From Temnothorax longispinosus (lineage: Eukaryota > Arthropoda > Insecta > Hymenoptera > Formicidae): 64,000 bases of DNA. The stretch covers positions 12,380,157-12,444,156 of the forward strand of contig NC_092362.1 of NCBI RefSeq assembly GCF_030848805.1. The letters are read 5' to 3'. Both the position numbers and the translations under genes were made by a program. A model generated the notes under the pieces. That model ran no database searches, was not told where the DNA came from, and worked only from the letters and a program-made list of their open reading frames with translations. This document shows positions 10,349-22,508 of the stretch, piece by piece; position 1 is the first letter of the stretch, and every line of letters begins with the position of its first letter.

Positions 10349-12170
10349 TTACAAATTATATAGTATTTTCATTATCTGCCCTTTTATTTTAGTTTTTTCA
10401 GGTTCTGCGATTTTTTTCAATTGGCATGCAACAGTTTTACCAAAAATGTCTTCTTCATCTAATTGTAAGACTTCAGAAGGTATTGTATTTTGGTTCTTTT
10501 TTTCGAAATGAGTTGTTACCGCTGAAGTTAATTTTACAAAAGAATCATCTATTTCATCATCTGCTGTGGATTTGCGTTTAACTTTCTTTGCTAATTTTGT
10601 CGGTATATTTGATAAGGAAGAGTGTACAGACAGTGCTGCAGAGTTCGCTATCTTTGAAGGAGAATCAACAAGCAATGATGAAGATAATGTGTTACGATTT
10701 TTACATTGGGTCGGTGAAACTATTTCTCTATTAGGTGATACTATTTTTAAATTTGTGACAGGTAAAACTTCTTTCTGTTTTAATGTTTGTGAAAATTCTA
10801 CTGAAGAGACTGTTTCTTTGTCACTATATAATTCATCTGGGCTACGCAGTGCAGAAAACTCATTGTTGCTGTCTAATGATGTTTCTGAGGAAGAAAATGT
10901 TAATATTGATTCATGTACAGTATTTTCATAATACAATTCTAAATGTTTAACTGTACTTGTTTCCTCTGCAGATATAGGATTTATATGTTTTACGTTGGTT
11001 ACATATGTTTTTCTGAGAAGCAGGAATATCAATGTTATGTGAATGGGGTAGAAAGTCAGAACAACGGGAATGTATTGAAGAACTGCGAGAAACTTTCATT
11101 GCTGGTGTGAATCCAGTTTTCAACATGTTTTCAGGTGATTTGTTGATTGTATCATACTTGTTGTGAGTGGATCCAATATTCCTTGATACACATCTATTTG
11201 AGGAACCTACAATTTAAATTATATTTAAAACAATAACACAATATTTTCCAAATTGATAAAATTAATAGCTGTTTATTAACTAAAATCACCTGATTTTTCT
11301 GTTAATATACTCTTCCTGATCGGACTTGATTGTTTGGTAGTTGAATGTGATATATTTGTTATAGATCTGAATAAAATAACAAATTATTTCAACATAATAT
11401 ATCTTATGGCCAGTCAGATGTCGGAAGAGAATCGGAAGAAAGTGATAAAGCGTATCGTAAGGCAATCGGAAGTCTGTAAACGGCGGAGATGGCATTTGGC
11501 CAATCGCTTACGATCGCCGATTACAGACTTCCGATTGCCTTACGATACGCTTATAACTTTCTTCTGACTCTCTTCCGACATCTGATTAACGATCAACGAC
11601 TCATTATAGACTAGCCATTATAAACTTTTTTTACAAATGTAATATAGATATAAAAGAGTCTCTGGTAAAATATACTAACTTTCTACTCTTGACATGTTTA
11701 AATAAAAAACTCATCTGCTCATATAAGGCAAATTGTGATCTTGTTACATGTCCACTACCACTTCTAGTTTCCATTTCTTGTAATTTTTTCTCACGAGAAT
11801 ATTGTTCGCGTAGTCTTGCCCATCTTGTCTGACAATCCGCAGCTGAAATATATATAAATAAAATAAAAATCGATTTTACTCGCACATGCACACACATTAC
11901 AACTATATTTATACATAAGAAATACATTATAATTATTAAAATATATTAAAACAGTCATATATATGAATGTAATATTAGTATAAAAGAAAAATGTATCCTA
12001 TACCCGTCGCGTTTAAGATTTCTCCTATTTCTTCCCATGAATTATTTTTTTTTTTATATCTTTAAAATCTCTTGATTGTTTATCAAGTTCTATTGTAAAG
12101 TATATTATTATTGCAATTTTCATCTTCATCTTCACTTCTTTTCGCATAATAATTATCATGATCTTCCTCC
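10349..12170 (-). CDS. Harbinger MADF/BESS DNA-binding accessory protein (multi-exon)
   Basis: Minus-strand exons: about 12170-12005 (NSWEEIGEILNATG, start of the MADF fold), 11842 to about 11680 (after TTTCAG: CQTRWARLREQYSREKK, MSFLFKH, end of the MADF fold), and the long exon up to 11032 and ending 10349. The last exon is Ser-rich and finishes with FGKTVACQLKKIAEPEKTKI, a BESS-type C-terminal motif. MADF/Myb partners of Harbinger transposases bind the element ends and carry the transposase into the nucleus. A MITE (11414-11585) sits in the intron between MADF and the last exon. Poly-A/T slippage in the first exon makes its integrity doubtful. Confidence 0.65.
11414..11585. mobile_element. 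Fold-back MITE, 172 bp
   Basis: Arms of about 65 bp beginning TCAGATGTCGGAAGAG and closing with the reverse complement surround a loop of about 40 bp. It lies in an intron of the MADF/BESS gene. No target duplication is evident. Confidence 0.8.
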
Positions 12171-12261
12171 ATATTTTTATTTGCTATATGCTCGGTAATA
12201 AACAACAATATTCACACGAACAACACAACATTCGATACACATCAAAATAATAGGTTTGCTA

Positions 12262-13165
12262 TCTTGGGGTATGTTCGAAAAGTGCACTATCAGCTCTAGT
12301 AGCATAGACATATTATATCTAGACCGAGCGTTAAGGAGTGGGGGTATACGCGCACGTAGAAAGAGAGACACTCTGTTGTGTGGCTGTTCGTTCTCTCTCG
12401 TTTCGCGCATGCGTACGCAAAATAAGTGTGATGGGAGGGAGGTATTAAGAAAGAGGAGCGAGGTGGAACGAGAAACTAAAACTTGGAACGTGAAACGGCT
12501 AAAAGTTGCTGTAGGACCACAGAGTAAATACGTTTATACGTTTTACATATAAAAAGATAATGCTTTTTACGGCGAGTTTGTTTATCGGTATTTATTCAAG
12601 TTTATAAAAGGACGCCAATAAAATAAAGTAGTGAAATAAAGTGCCTGGGGAACGTGAAAACTCTCTTTCTCTATGGTAGATGGTGACTATATATATCAAA
12701 CGTTAATAAATACTATAAACAGATGACGTAAAAAGCAATATCGCAATTTATACGTAAAAAGCATATTACTCTGTGGTTCTGCAGCTACGGCATAAAGTAA
12801 ATACCATCAATATTAGGAATAAACACAAGTTGTATGTATTGGTTGTTATATATATATGAGCTATTATAATCTTAAAATTGTTACTATTTTAAGTGATAAT
12901 TATTTTTAATATTTTATAGCAAAAATGTGGCTAAAATTGCCGAAAATTATGAAGTGCCACATATGTTACAAAGAATGGAATCCTTCGTTTCCATTGCAAT
13001 TTCACAGGTAATGTATAATAAATCTGAGTATGGTTAGATTTTATCACATATATATTTATTTATTATATATAAATATTCTTCAGCTTCAAATCAAAATAAT
13101 GTAAAGTATTATATGTTTATAGTTTTCCAAAAGATATGCAGAAAGGCGTAGGATTCTCATTCAGG
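12262..13165 (+). pseudogene. Inverted 5' fragment of a P-type (THAP) element
   Basis: This is the mirror image of the right end of the neighbouring P-type element. 12262-12505 matches 20815-21045 reversed (shared CATAGACATATTATATCTAG and ACACTCTGTTGTGTGGCTG), and 12925-13015 matches the THAP first exon at 20154-20250 reversed. It encodes MKCHICYKEWNPSFPLQFH, then GT, a short intron (13016-13122), and the beginning of exon 2 (FPKDMQKG) before breaking off at about 13165. Compared with the main copy this fragment lacks the GC-rich leader and the Mutator-like insertion, so it preserves the pre-insertion intron. Confidence 0.7.
12505..12792. mobile_element. MITE with GCTGTAGGACCACAGAGTAA ends
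   Basis: About 21-bp terminal inverted repeats (GCTGTAGGACCACAGAGTAA at 12507; ATTACTCTGTGGTTCTGCAGC at about 12766-12787), with subterminal ACGTAAAAAGCAT copies. It is inserted in the inverted P-type fragment. Confidence 0.6.
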
Positions 13166-16100
13166 GAATTGCGATGTATAAAATAAAGTCTAATTGAATA
13201 CCAAATAAATATAAATAAGGTATAATTATAAATAAATATATAAAATAATTAAGGTATAATTGAATACAAAATAAAATCACAGATGTATTGGAACTGTTGC
13301 TTAGTGTTTATTAGGATATACTTATCGTTTACATATAAAATGTTATAGTATTAATGTGTTACATTAACATAAAATAAATATTAACAATTAATGTTATAGA
13401 AACATATACATTAAGTGTTGTAGTATTAAAAATGTATAGTAGTTTTGTTTATATACTTTTAAAATAGCAGAGAAAACTTTAACATATGTATCTTATTCAG
13501 TATTATAATTCGAATTTTATTGATTTTGAAAAAGTGTTAATTTATTATTTTTCATTCTTATTCTTCGGGTGGAATTTGTAAGCGTTGTACTTTCATGTTT
13601 AAGACGCGCGTTGAAAAAAGTTTTCAAAATTAGTTTTATTATTTGACTTCGGTGATCAAACAATGGAGACTGTTCATAAATATGTTTATCTGTATTAAAT
13701 ACATATGAAGGAAGTGAGCGGAAAGATTGACATATTAAAACATTTAATATATTTTTAGTTGTAAATAATTTGTCTTGATTACTTCTGAAAGTTTTTTCTG
13801 CGTTTTTACATATTATAATAACATCACGTGATGCTACATACAAACCACCGCGATTTTTTCGCTGTAACAGTTTACCAGTAAATGTGTTTGATTCTTTCTG
13901 TGCCTCGCTTGCAATGAGCAATTGTTTACAAAATAAGCAATCAATTTTGTGTGTAATAGTTTTAGCAACAAATCCAGACATGTACGTAATAACTTCCTCA
14001 GCATATTCAGTTAAGAACCAATTATTGTTTTGATTGAAATAATCATGATCCATAAAAATAGCATTTGCAGCATCTTGCTCAGAATCATTATCTGCGTTTT
14101 GTTGTACACTATGTGCAGTTACTTGCTCGTTTCTTACAGATTCATTATTAGATACATTAAGTAGTACAGTGTCGTCTTGTGGAATGCAGTTTGCACTTAA
14201 AGGAACAGACACATTTGCTAAATGTAATATTTTTCTATAAGATGCTTTGAATTGTTTCGCACTCGGATTATTGTTCCAACCGTTCATTCTTCTAATCAAA
14301 GAAAAGAAAGTTTCAATGTGGGCTTGGGATAATTTGTATGTTAACAAAAACTCTATTGTATTTTCATTAAATAGCTGTTCTGCTAAAGCAATACTATTTT
14401 GTAAATCAATAACAAACCCAATAAAGCCTGTTTTTCGTACACTTTGAAGTACAGGAACGTCTTTAATTTTTAAAGATTTAATATATAAAACAAACCTCTC
14501 AATGTTATCTTTTAGAATATGTATTTTATCTTTCGTTATTGCTCGTTTGGTTTCTGTTTTATTATTTAAATTTTTAGAATTTAATATGTCAAATACGTCG
14601 TTAAATGTCTTGCAAAATGTCGCGGTTGCTGAAGCTCCGGCAAAATGAGGTAATTTTAAGTCATATCTCCAAACCCAAGTGCAGCAGTTACCGAATTACT
14701 GAAAACTTGTGCTGCTAAATGTACTTTCATTTTTTCGTTGTAAAAGTATACATGTCTATTTTTAACTTTAGTCGCAAGGTGTAATTTTTCCGCGTCTTGT
14801 AACGAAACTAATTGCCGTATTTTCCAACTAATTATATGATTTTTGTTATCACTTAAGTCTTCCTTACCAAGTGCATTTCTAACAAGTTTTATCATGTGAC
14901 ACGCGTCATAAAAAATATATATACGTTTAGACTCATCAGCGGGATGGACAAAATATGGTACAATCTGTTCAATTTCATTTTGTTTCAAACGTGCGCCCAA
15001 TTCTTCACACATAGATATATTGGAAGATACTCCATCAAACGTAATACTGACAATATCTAGATCGTTTTCATGAAGTGCACATAAAATAGTCTTTAATAAC
15101 TTTGCTTTTTCACGGCCATTTAATTTATCAGTAAAGTAATATGCAATTGGAAGTTTAAAATTCTGGTTTATTGCAACTAACATAAAGACAAAAATTTCAC
15201 TAGCAAGCGGCACTTTATCTTTAGCAATGGCACCGATGTCAACAAAACCATGTGATTTTTGTCCATCCCAATCAACACTTTTTCTAATACTCATTTCATC
15301 GAAAGTTAAATTGAACACTATTTTCTAATTTTTTTCGCGAGCATTTCGAACTATATTGCGTACGGTTTTTAATGCTTGGTCAGATATACCGGAGTCGCTA
15401 CTAATATTTCGCATCCATGTTCGAATAGTAGTTGGATGTGGAAGACATTTTAAAAGCGTTTTTCTTAGGAATGAGTATGCCGCAGGGGAGTGAAAATGGA
15501 GCGTACAAGCAAAACATCTCAAAGCGTGTGGAAAAACTTTTGGCTTTCGCTCATTTAAAAGTCTTGTTAGTAATTCTTCTACAGGACCAGGCACTACATC
15601 CTCATTACGATATTATCTTATTTACCACCCGTAACGTGATAAATTACATCATATACTTTACCGAAGTATTCGGGTTCTCTATACGTTTATATACAATTTC
15701 GAAATAAAATAAGAAGAAACTTGTTATTTTAACTTCTTACATTTACCTAATTACTTTTATATTTACATGATTACTTACTTTTCTTTACTTTCTTACTTTC
15801 TTAATTGTTATTTTAACTTTTAAGATTTACATAATTATTTTTACATTTACATAATTACATACTATTCTTTACCTACTTTCTTTATATTATATCTACATTT
15901 ACTCTCATTATTGTCCTAAATACAATTCTAATCTCAGCACTGCCGTCCTAAATACAATTTTAATCTCAGCAGTGCTTATATTAACAAATACTTAAGTATA
16001 ATACTTGCTGGTTGGCAATCTATTAAATGACTTCTGTACAAATATCAATATGGACTGCACATTTTTATGTTATATTTTTATATTCGTAACAATTACTGTT

Positions 16101-16935
16101 AACTGAAATATAATTTACAAGTATTTTAAGTTATTCGTTAATTACGAAATACATAAAAATCTGCAGTTTCAAAGCATTATTAATTACTAACCTTCAGGGC
16201 ATTTGCAACATTTGCAACATTTGTGTCATAGATTACAGCGATATTAATTTTTTTTCTAATTTTGACTTTCGTGCAACAGACACTTTGTTTAAATATCTAT
16301 TATATCTTAGATATTTTGTAAATGTTATCCAAGCATTACTAGTGAACTCTGTTTTTTTTAAACATTCTACATTTAGTTTACCAGTTTTGACGAAAACCTT
16401 TTCAACTTCGTCAATATTACATCGTTTTCTGAAATAAAAGTTTATTTATAATATTTACAAATTGGAACAAATTAGAATGTTTATTTTTGTGTTTGTCTTA
16501 CCTTTTTCCACTGCTATTTCTTTTTGAAAGTATTGCTCCATTACTAGTATTATTGTCACCATTACTAGTATCATGTTCGATACCCATTATTGAGTCTTGA
16601 TTGTCTTGTGTGTTTGTTATATTGCTTGTGTTTTCTCCGTTTGTAGTATTATTGTCACCATTAGTAGTATCATGTTCAATATCCATTATTGAATCTTGAT
16701 TGTCTTGTGTGTTTGTTATATTACTTGAGTTTTCTTTGTTTTGACGAGATCTATATGAAACAAAAAACATTTCTTTATATCTGATGCTTTATGTATAAAA
16801 TATATGTATATCTATATATACAATTTTTATGTAATAACCTTTTACTATAGTAACAATAAATAATATAACCTTAATAAAAGTATAATTTATTTAAAAAAAA
16901 TCGTAATCTTATCTTATTAAAAAGTCTATTGTTAC

Positions 16936-17120
16936 CTTTGCATATAAAAATAGATGGAATTGCAGTTTTGTATAATCTTTTACATGGTACAGGTGTGCCA
17001 CAGTAATAATAATCTTTCTGTGCAAAATGGTCACTGCAAATTCTTGCATTTTTGTAAGCACTGATAGTGTACCCAATGCTAGCAAACCATTTTTTTCGCC
17101 TTTCTGCATCTTTCGGAAAA
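16936..17120 (-). CDS. THAP domain exon 2 of the P-type transposase
   Basis: FPKDAERRKKWFASIG, then ARICSDHFAQKDYY (the C..H zinc ligands) and TAIPSIF close the THAP C2CH finger. Acceptor ATGTTTAG at 17121, donor GCAAAG|GTAACA at 16936. Confidence 0.85.
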
Positions 17121-17148
17121 CTAAACATAATACTATACATTATTTTAA

Positions 17149-19872
17149 GGGAGAAACCTCGTGTAAAAAAATTTTTTTTTGCATTTTTTTTATGGCTTGA
17201 AAAATTCATGTACCATCTGAAGAATATATTTCCAAAGTTTCAAAGCTTAAATTAAATCCTAAAGGTCCCTAAGAAGTCATTAAAGTGATGCGCTCTAATG
17301 GTATAAAAAGCAGGTACATGAGCGCACTCGCTCTCGGCGTTTACCTTTCGATTTCTCGTGCAACAAAATTTATTAGTTTGCTCTGTGAAGAAAATATTGC
17401 AACGTATTGGATGTATATTATGTGTATAACCATAATAAAAATATTATGGAAAATATTAGAGAAAACCCTCCAAACAAACAGCTGAGAGACCACTCACTAA
17501 CAGTATATCGTTCTTTGCTGTGTCGTACAGTCTGTAATTATCGCTTCTGTTTTATATTATTTGCAAAAATGATGCGTAAAGTTACAAAGGATGAGCCAAA
17601 TCGTCGTCCTAACCGGCCTCGTCGTCGGCGATTTGAAGGCAATCAATTTTCGAATGTACCGAACGTGGAAGTCGATGAGGAGATGAGCAAGGAAACTAGC
17701 GCGTCTGCAAAGAAGTTGAAGGCGTCAGCGGAAGATGTTATTGTAAACTTTAGTATGTGTTATCGAATTATTGAATTTATTAGCGTTTTCTCTGCTCTCG
17801 CTGATTTACTTGTGTGTAAAGTGTGCAAGCAAAAAGTTAAATTTGGACAATCTGGCGAAAGAAGTCTTGGTTTCAAAATTTCAGTGCAGTGTAGATGCAG
17901 AACTTCCCTCATCCAATCAGGGCCATTTATTTACAACGCTTATGAAATAAATAGACGTGTTGTTTTTGCCATGCGTTTACTCGGTGTCGCTCGAGAAGGA
18001 ATAAATATTTTTTTTGGTATTATGGACTTAGGCAGTGGATTATCTATACAAGCTTACGACCTTATTATAAAGCATGTACATTCGTCTGTCAAAAAAATTT
18101 TTGCTTTGAGTTGCAAAAATGCAGTAAAAGAGGAGAAAAGTAATAATGAGAAGAATGAAAAGCCATTACTAAATTTCACGGTAAGCGGCGACGGATCGTG
18201 GAAAAAGCGCGGGTTCTCTTCTCTCTATGGCGTGACGACTCTTATCGCTTACTATTCGGGTAAAGTGATTGATTTAATCGTAAAAAGCAGCTACTGTCAA
18301 GCATGTATCTATTTTCGGCACCACGCTGACAATGATCAGAGTGCAGAGCATCTAGAAAATTGTACCATAACTCATAAAGGATCTGCAGGTAAAATGGAGG
18401 TCGACGCTGTCCTTGAAATGTTTCGTCGTTCTGAGGAATATTATGGTGTACGCTATACTAATTACGTCGGAGATGGTGACGCAAAAACTTTTAAGACTAT
18501 GCTAGATGCTAAGCCGTATGAAGATGTTGAAGTGATAAAAAGTGAATGCGTAGGTCACGTGGAAAAGAGAATGGGGAGCCGCCTTAGAAGTAAAAAAAAA
18601 ATCGCTAAGCTTGGTGGAAAAAGAAAGCTTACCGATGCTTTAATTAAAAAATTGACAAAATATTATGGTCTAGCCATTCGTAGGAATGCACACTCAAAAG
18701 AAAATATGAAAAAGGAAATAATGGCCACTTATTACCATCTATCTTCGACGGACAAACAGCCGCAGCATCATTTTTGCCCTACTGGCGCCAACTCGTGGTG
18801 TGCATACAACGCTGCAAAAGCTAAAAATGTTGTCTATCAACATCCAGAACCACTGCACAAAGATGTACAAAAGCACATTTTGCCGATTTACGAAGATTTG
18901 TCTCGGGATGACTTGTTGGAACGGTGTGTGGGTGACTTCACACAGAATGCAAACGAATCTTTCAATGCAACTGTGTGGCGTTTGAACTGTGTTGGCTCCG
19001 AAGCATTTGAACTGCGGTTCAAAAATCATCGAAATTGCTGCATACTTGGCCGGAGGTATGTTCAACGACGGCTATATGTTTGTATTGAGAGTTATGAACG
19101 ATCTAGAACTGGAAATTGGCCCGGAGTGCAACAAATTTGCTGATACTTATGATAAGAATCGAGTAAAGAGGCAAAATCGACGATCACAAAACGCGACAAA
19201 AGAGGCCAGGACTGCTCAAAAAGAGGAAAATGCAGCACAATTAGATGTTTTTCTAGAAGAGGAAGGATTACTTTATGGCCCTGGCATCGCAGATTAAGCT
19301 TAGGTAAATATAAGTCACTCTGAACATAACTTTTTGGTAGCGAAAATTTCAAACGCGTTTTTCTCAAAACGCTTTTTTTTTCGCGCCGGACAATATAACT
19401 CAAAAAGTTAATGGCCGATTAACTTGAAATTTTGTATAGATATTTGTATATGTATCGTGTACTTCATGAACCTAAAAATATATTAAAATTGTGATAATAA
19501 ATATTGTTTTTAACAATTTGTTTGAAACAAAAAATTATATATATTTTTTTAAATGTCCCCAAGTTTTCATTTTTTTGTTTTTTTTTGCTAAGTTTAGGTT
19601 CATGAAGTACAAAATAATTTATTTCAATGAAAAAAATTTAATTCGTTGATTTCAGATAATTACAAGGACCTGAGCGTTGTCCGGCGCAAACTCGAAGAGC
19701 CAACTTTAAGTAGCTGTAGCGTTGCCATTTTGTTTTTTTTTTACAACAAAAAAATTTTTTCTTGTACATTTAAACTTAAATATTTCAATGTATTTTATTT
19801 GAATTCAATAATTACTCCCATTTTTTTGTAATAAAATCTTTAAAAAAGTGCTGTTTACACGAGGTTCCCCCC
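17149..19872. mobile_element. Mutator-like (MULE-type) element inside the P-type intron
   Basis: The ends match as inverted repeats (GGGAGAAACCTCGTGTAAA at 17149; the reverse complement of the right end starts GGGGGGAACCTCGTGTAAA at 19872). TTTAA flanks both sides; longer duplications typical of MULEs were not found. It carries one transposase gene (+). The element lies 28 bp from exon 2 of the host P-type gene, entirely within its first intron. Confidence 0.75.
17569..19297 (+). pseudogene. Mutator-like transposase
   Basis: Start taken at the ATG 17569 (MMRKVTKDEP, followed by an Arg-rich nuclear-localisation-like stretch); upstream codons are open but without a better Met. The protein has a Cys pair (CKVCKQKV) and a CRCR finger-like region. 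It then has GDGSWKKRGFSSLYG (first Asp), the SYCQACI...H region, YVGDGDAKTF (second Asp), ECVGHVEKRMGSRLR, and a C-terminal helical part. This is the mutator-like transposase layout known from insect genomic proteins. A one-base frameshift lies at about 18985: after FNATVWRL the rest (APKHLNCGSKIIEIAAYLAG to the end at 19297) is in the next frame. Repairing it in thought gives about 575 residues. The frame is otherwise clean, so insertion is fairly recent. Confidence 0.8.
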
Positions 19873-20153
19873 TTTAAATTAAAGCTGAAGAATATTTTTA
19901 TACCGAATAATATATTTATTCCGCCAGTGATTATTAACAGAAATAATTACTTTAAACCGACTTTACAATATTTAACATCGTTTGATCTTTCCGATATGAA
20001 CATCTGATATGAAAAACTGCGAGCCAACTTGGTTTGTCGGACACAGTACTTTTTAGATCAATCGTCGAGATGTTAATTCCGAGACGTATAATATTTTTAT
20101 ATAAAGAAATACACATGTGATAAAATCTAACCACTTCCAGATTTACACATTAC

Positions 20154-20215
20154 CTGTGAAATTGTCGTGGAAACGAAGGATCGAATTCTTTCCAACATAT
20201 ATAGCAATTCACCAT
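20154..20215 (-). CDS. THAP domain exon 1 of the P-type transposase
   Basis: ATG at 20213-20215 gives MVNCYICWKEFDPSFPRQFH, the first C-x2-C half of a THAP zinc finger. It ends TTTCACAG|GTAATG at 20154. Joined to exon 2 (AG|TTTTCCG at 17120) it makes the canonical FH(S)FPKD of THAP domains, which confirms the splice pair across the 2.7-kb Mutator-like insertion. Confidence 0.85.
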
Positions 20216-20815
20216 TTTTTGCAATTTTAGCCACACTTTGGCAATTTCAGCCAAGCTCCTCCGAGCTGCGTTTGCGTTTGTGCCCGCGTGCCTGTGTGTG
20301 TGGGTGCGCGCGCGCATCTCCGACGCCGTGCGTGCGTCGCGCGTTCTCTGGGTCCTGCGGGTTCCGTGGGTCCTGTGCCGTAACTGCCGCACCGTGCCGC
20401 GCGTACGGGATGTAGGGATGGGCGAGCGGGCGGACGGACGCACCACGTCGCGTGTCACTCCCTCGGCCCGGTCGTCGTCGTCGTTTTCTCTCGCTCACGC
20501 TCTTGCTCTTGCTCTCGCTCGCGCGCGCGCGTCCTCGTCGTTGTCGGGTCTCCTCCCTCGTGCCACTGGTCCACGGGCTCGGGACACCTGTCGCGATTTC
20601 GCGCACCGTGATATCCGGCCTCCGTGTCGGTCCCGGTCGGCGAGTCGGTCGACGGACGAGCGATCGGTCGATCGTAACCTGCCAAAAGTACCAAACTCCG
20701 CACGTTCACGCACGTTGTACGCGTTCCAGCACTTTACTTTGCACAACGCGGTTTCCGCTTATACGCACTTATACGGCCATAACCAATTTCAGTACTTCTA
20801 GCCGTTCTGTTTTAG
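20216..20815 (-). promoter_or_regulatory. GC/CpG-rich 5' region of the P-type gene
   Basis: An abrupt CpG-rich block of about 600 bp lies immediately upstream (minus strand) of the THAP first exon. Several overlapping ORFs in all frames are Arg-rich shadows. It is absent from the inverted fragment at 12262-13165. A promoter/5' UTR role is inferred from position and composition only. Confidence 0.4.
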
Positions 20816-21079
20816 TCGTTTCAGTTTCTTGTTCCTTGTTCCACCTCGCTCCTCTTAATGCCTCCCTCCCATCACGCTTATTTTGCGTACGCATGCGCGA
20901 AACGAGAGAAAACGAACAGCCACACAACAGAGTGTCTCTCTTTCTACGTCGCCTATACCCCTACTCCTCAAATTTGAGCATATGCTCGGTCTAGATATAA
21001 TATGTCTATGTCTAGTAGCGTGTTTCTCGAACGCATCCTTGGTGATCGAGGCTCATGACTGGCATTTGATTGGTTGAAA

Positions 21080-21353
21080 TTTCGTTTTTATGGAATTTCT
21101 CGTTTACTACGCACATGTTCTGTCTATGCTTCTGTTATGCTCTGTAAATCAATATGACGACTTTATGTTCGATGCTCATTGGTCCAGCCGGTCTTATGCT
21201 ACGCATGGCATTTTTCGTTATTTATGCATATGTTCTGCCTATGCTTCTGTCATGTTCTGTAAATCAATATGGCGACTTTATGCTGAATGCTCATTGGTCC
21301 AGCTGTCTTATGCTATGCTTATGCAGCCTATGCAATTTTGTGTGCGATGGCCT
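21080..21353. repeat. Tandem duplication of the Harbinger subterminal region
   Basis: Two copies about 115-125 bp apart share TCTATGCTTCTGT(T/C)ATG(C/T)TCTGTAAATCAATATG and ATGCTCATTGGTCCAGC. The last copy runs into the right terminal inverted repeat. Confidence 0.7.
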
Positions 21354-21488
21354 TAAGAAGGGAGTAAGGAGAAGGCAGTATACCCATGTGTATCCAGGTG
21401 ATGTTTCCGCAGCTCTGCGTGGCAAGAAGCGACGCGGTAGCCAATCAACGTATTGCTTTTACGTAAAAACCAGAAGTTTATTGGCTAA

Positions 21489-22075
21489 GGGTGCTGTCAC
21501 ATGGCAGTCAGAAATTCGGAAAACGGAATCTCGGAAAAGTAACGGAGAGGGGGTCAGAAGTTATTAAATGCATTTTATAACTTCTTTCGTTAAAAGTATT
21601 TTAATTTTTTTCCATTTCATGATCTCTATCTCTACAAAATAATATAAATACACAATTTTTAATATATAAATAGTTAATGTACATACTGTCAGACATGCAA
21701 AAATTGCGGACTTGTCAGTCCGAAATTTTTGTGACTGGGCTTCTCATGGACTGATATTTCCGGAATAAGTAAAAATTGAAAAAATTATTTTTATTGTTTT
21801 AGAAGAAAAAAGATACTTACCGTAGTAGTAGAGTTTATTAAAAAATAAAGCTTCGACGTATTTTTTATTATACTCTAAAATTATATAGAAATTTCTTTAA
21901 TTTAAAAATATGTTAAGGTTAGAATGCCATTTAGTTTTCCGTAAAAGTTGTTCCATGGGGAGCCCGGCCCTTGAAAAATCGCACCGATCGAGCTGACTCT
22001 GATTGGTTGACCCCCTCTCCGTCACTTTTCCGAAATTCCGTTTTCTGAATTTCTGACTGCCATGTGACAGCACCC
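21489..22075. mobile_element. PIF/Harbinger-type MITE, 587 bp
   Basis: Terminal inverted repeats of about 70 bp begin GGGTGCTGTCACATGGCAG and are near-identical at both ends. They are flanked by TAA at 21486-21488 and 22076-22078. There is no coding capacity; the interior is AT-rich. Confidence 0.85.
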
Positions 22076-22508
22076 TAATATGTCATTCTTACCGCGCGGC
22101 AATTGAGCAATTGAGTATGGGGACTTTACGCGACAACTGTTTCCGCGTCCTGTGGGCATATACCATAACTCGTCGGTAGATGAATGCGCCATCTATAGAT
22201 AGAGCGGTGCTTTTAGCACTGTGAGCATGAATCGGATCGCAGCCTCATAGAACCGAGCAAAAACCGTAAAAATGACACACTGTATTGCACGCGCGTGATT
22301 AAAAAAAAAAAGATTTTTAACATATAACAATAATTAACATATATATATAAACATACTAAACAATTTGATACAGTTAATATTTATGACATACAATAAAACA
22401 ATTATAGGTAGTTATGTTGTAATTATAATTATATTATGCAACTGTAACTATCATTCCAAAGATTATTATCAAAAATAAACAAAATTTCAGTAGCCAGCAA
22501 ATAATTCA

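Larger units (their letters stand above)
13517..20215 (-). pseudogene. P-element-type THAP transposase (DNA transposase THAP9-like), disrupted
   Basis: The minus-strand exons run in order: 20215-20154 and 17120-16936 (THAP zinc finger), 16750-16502 (acidic spacer with an internal repeat), 16430-16238 (KRCNIDEVEKVF...), about 15600-15325, 15318-14656 and about 14640-13517. The last parts contain P-type motifs: FDEMSIRKSVDW, FDGVSSNISMCEELG, YDACHMIKLVRNALG and HIETFFSLIRRMNGWNN. The protein should bind its ends through THAP and use GTP-dependent cut-and-paste. Two lesions are visible: an in-frame TAG at 15322-15324, and a frameshift near 14680 after SVTAALG, with LKLPHFAGASAT continuing in another frame. 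A Mutator-like element fills the first intron. The copy is dead. Confidence 0.8.
6805..21353. mobile_element. PIF/Harbinger element carrying nested insertions (14.5 kb)
   Basis: The left end AGGCCATCGCACACAAAATG and the right end (its reverse complement, CATAGG-type subterminal part slightly diverged) are both flanked by TAA (6802-6804 and 21354-21356). This fits the 3-bp TWA duplication of the superfamily. Inside are both proteins expected of an autonomous Harbinger element: a HARBI1-like transposase on + and a MADF/BESS DNA-binding partner on -. The excess length comes from a captured or inserted 1.5-kb segment (7799-9346), a P-type element (about 12262-21045), and a Mutator-like element inside the P-type element. 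A 3-bp duplication alone is weak, but the coding content supports the pairing of the two ends. Confidence 0.6.

Noticed and set aside
20150..20994. Overlapping Arg/Ser-rich ORFs on both strands
   Set aside because: Open in several frames because of high GC and simple repeats; only the 62-nt THAP exon at 20154-20215 has family support.
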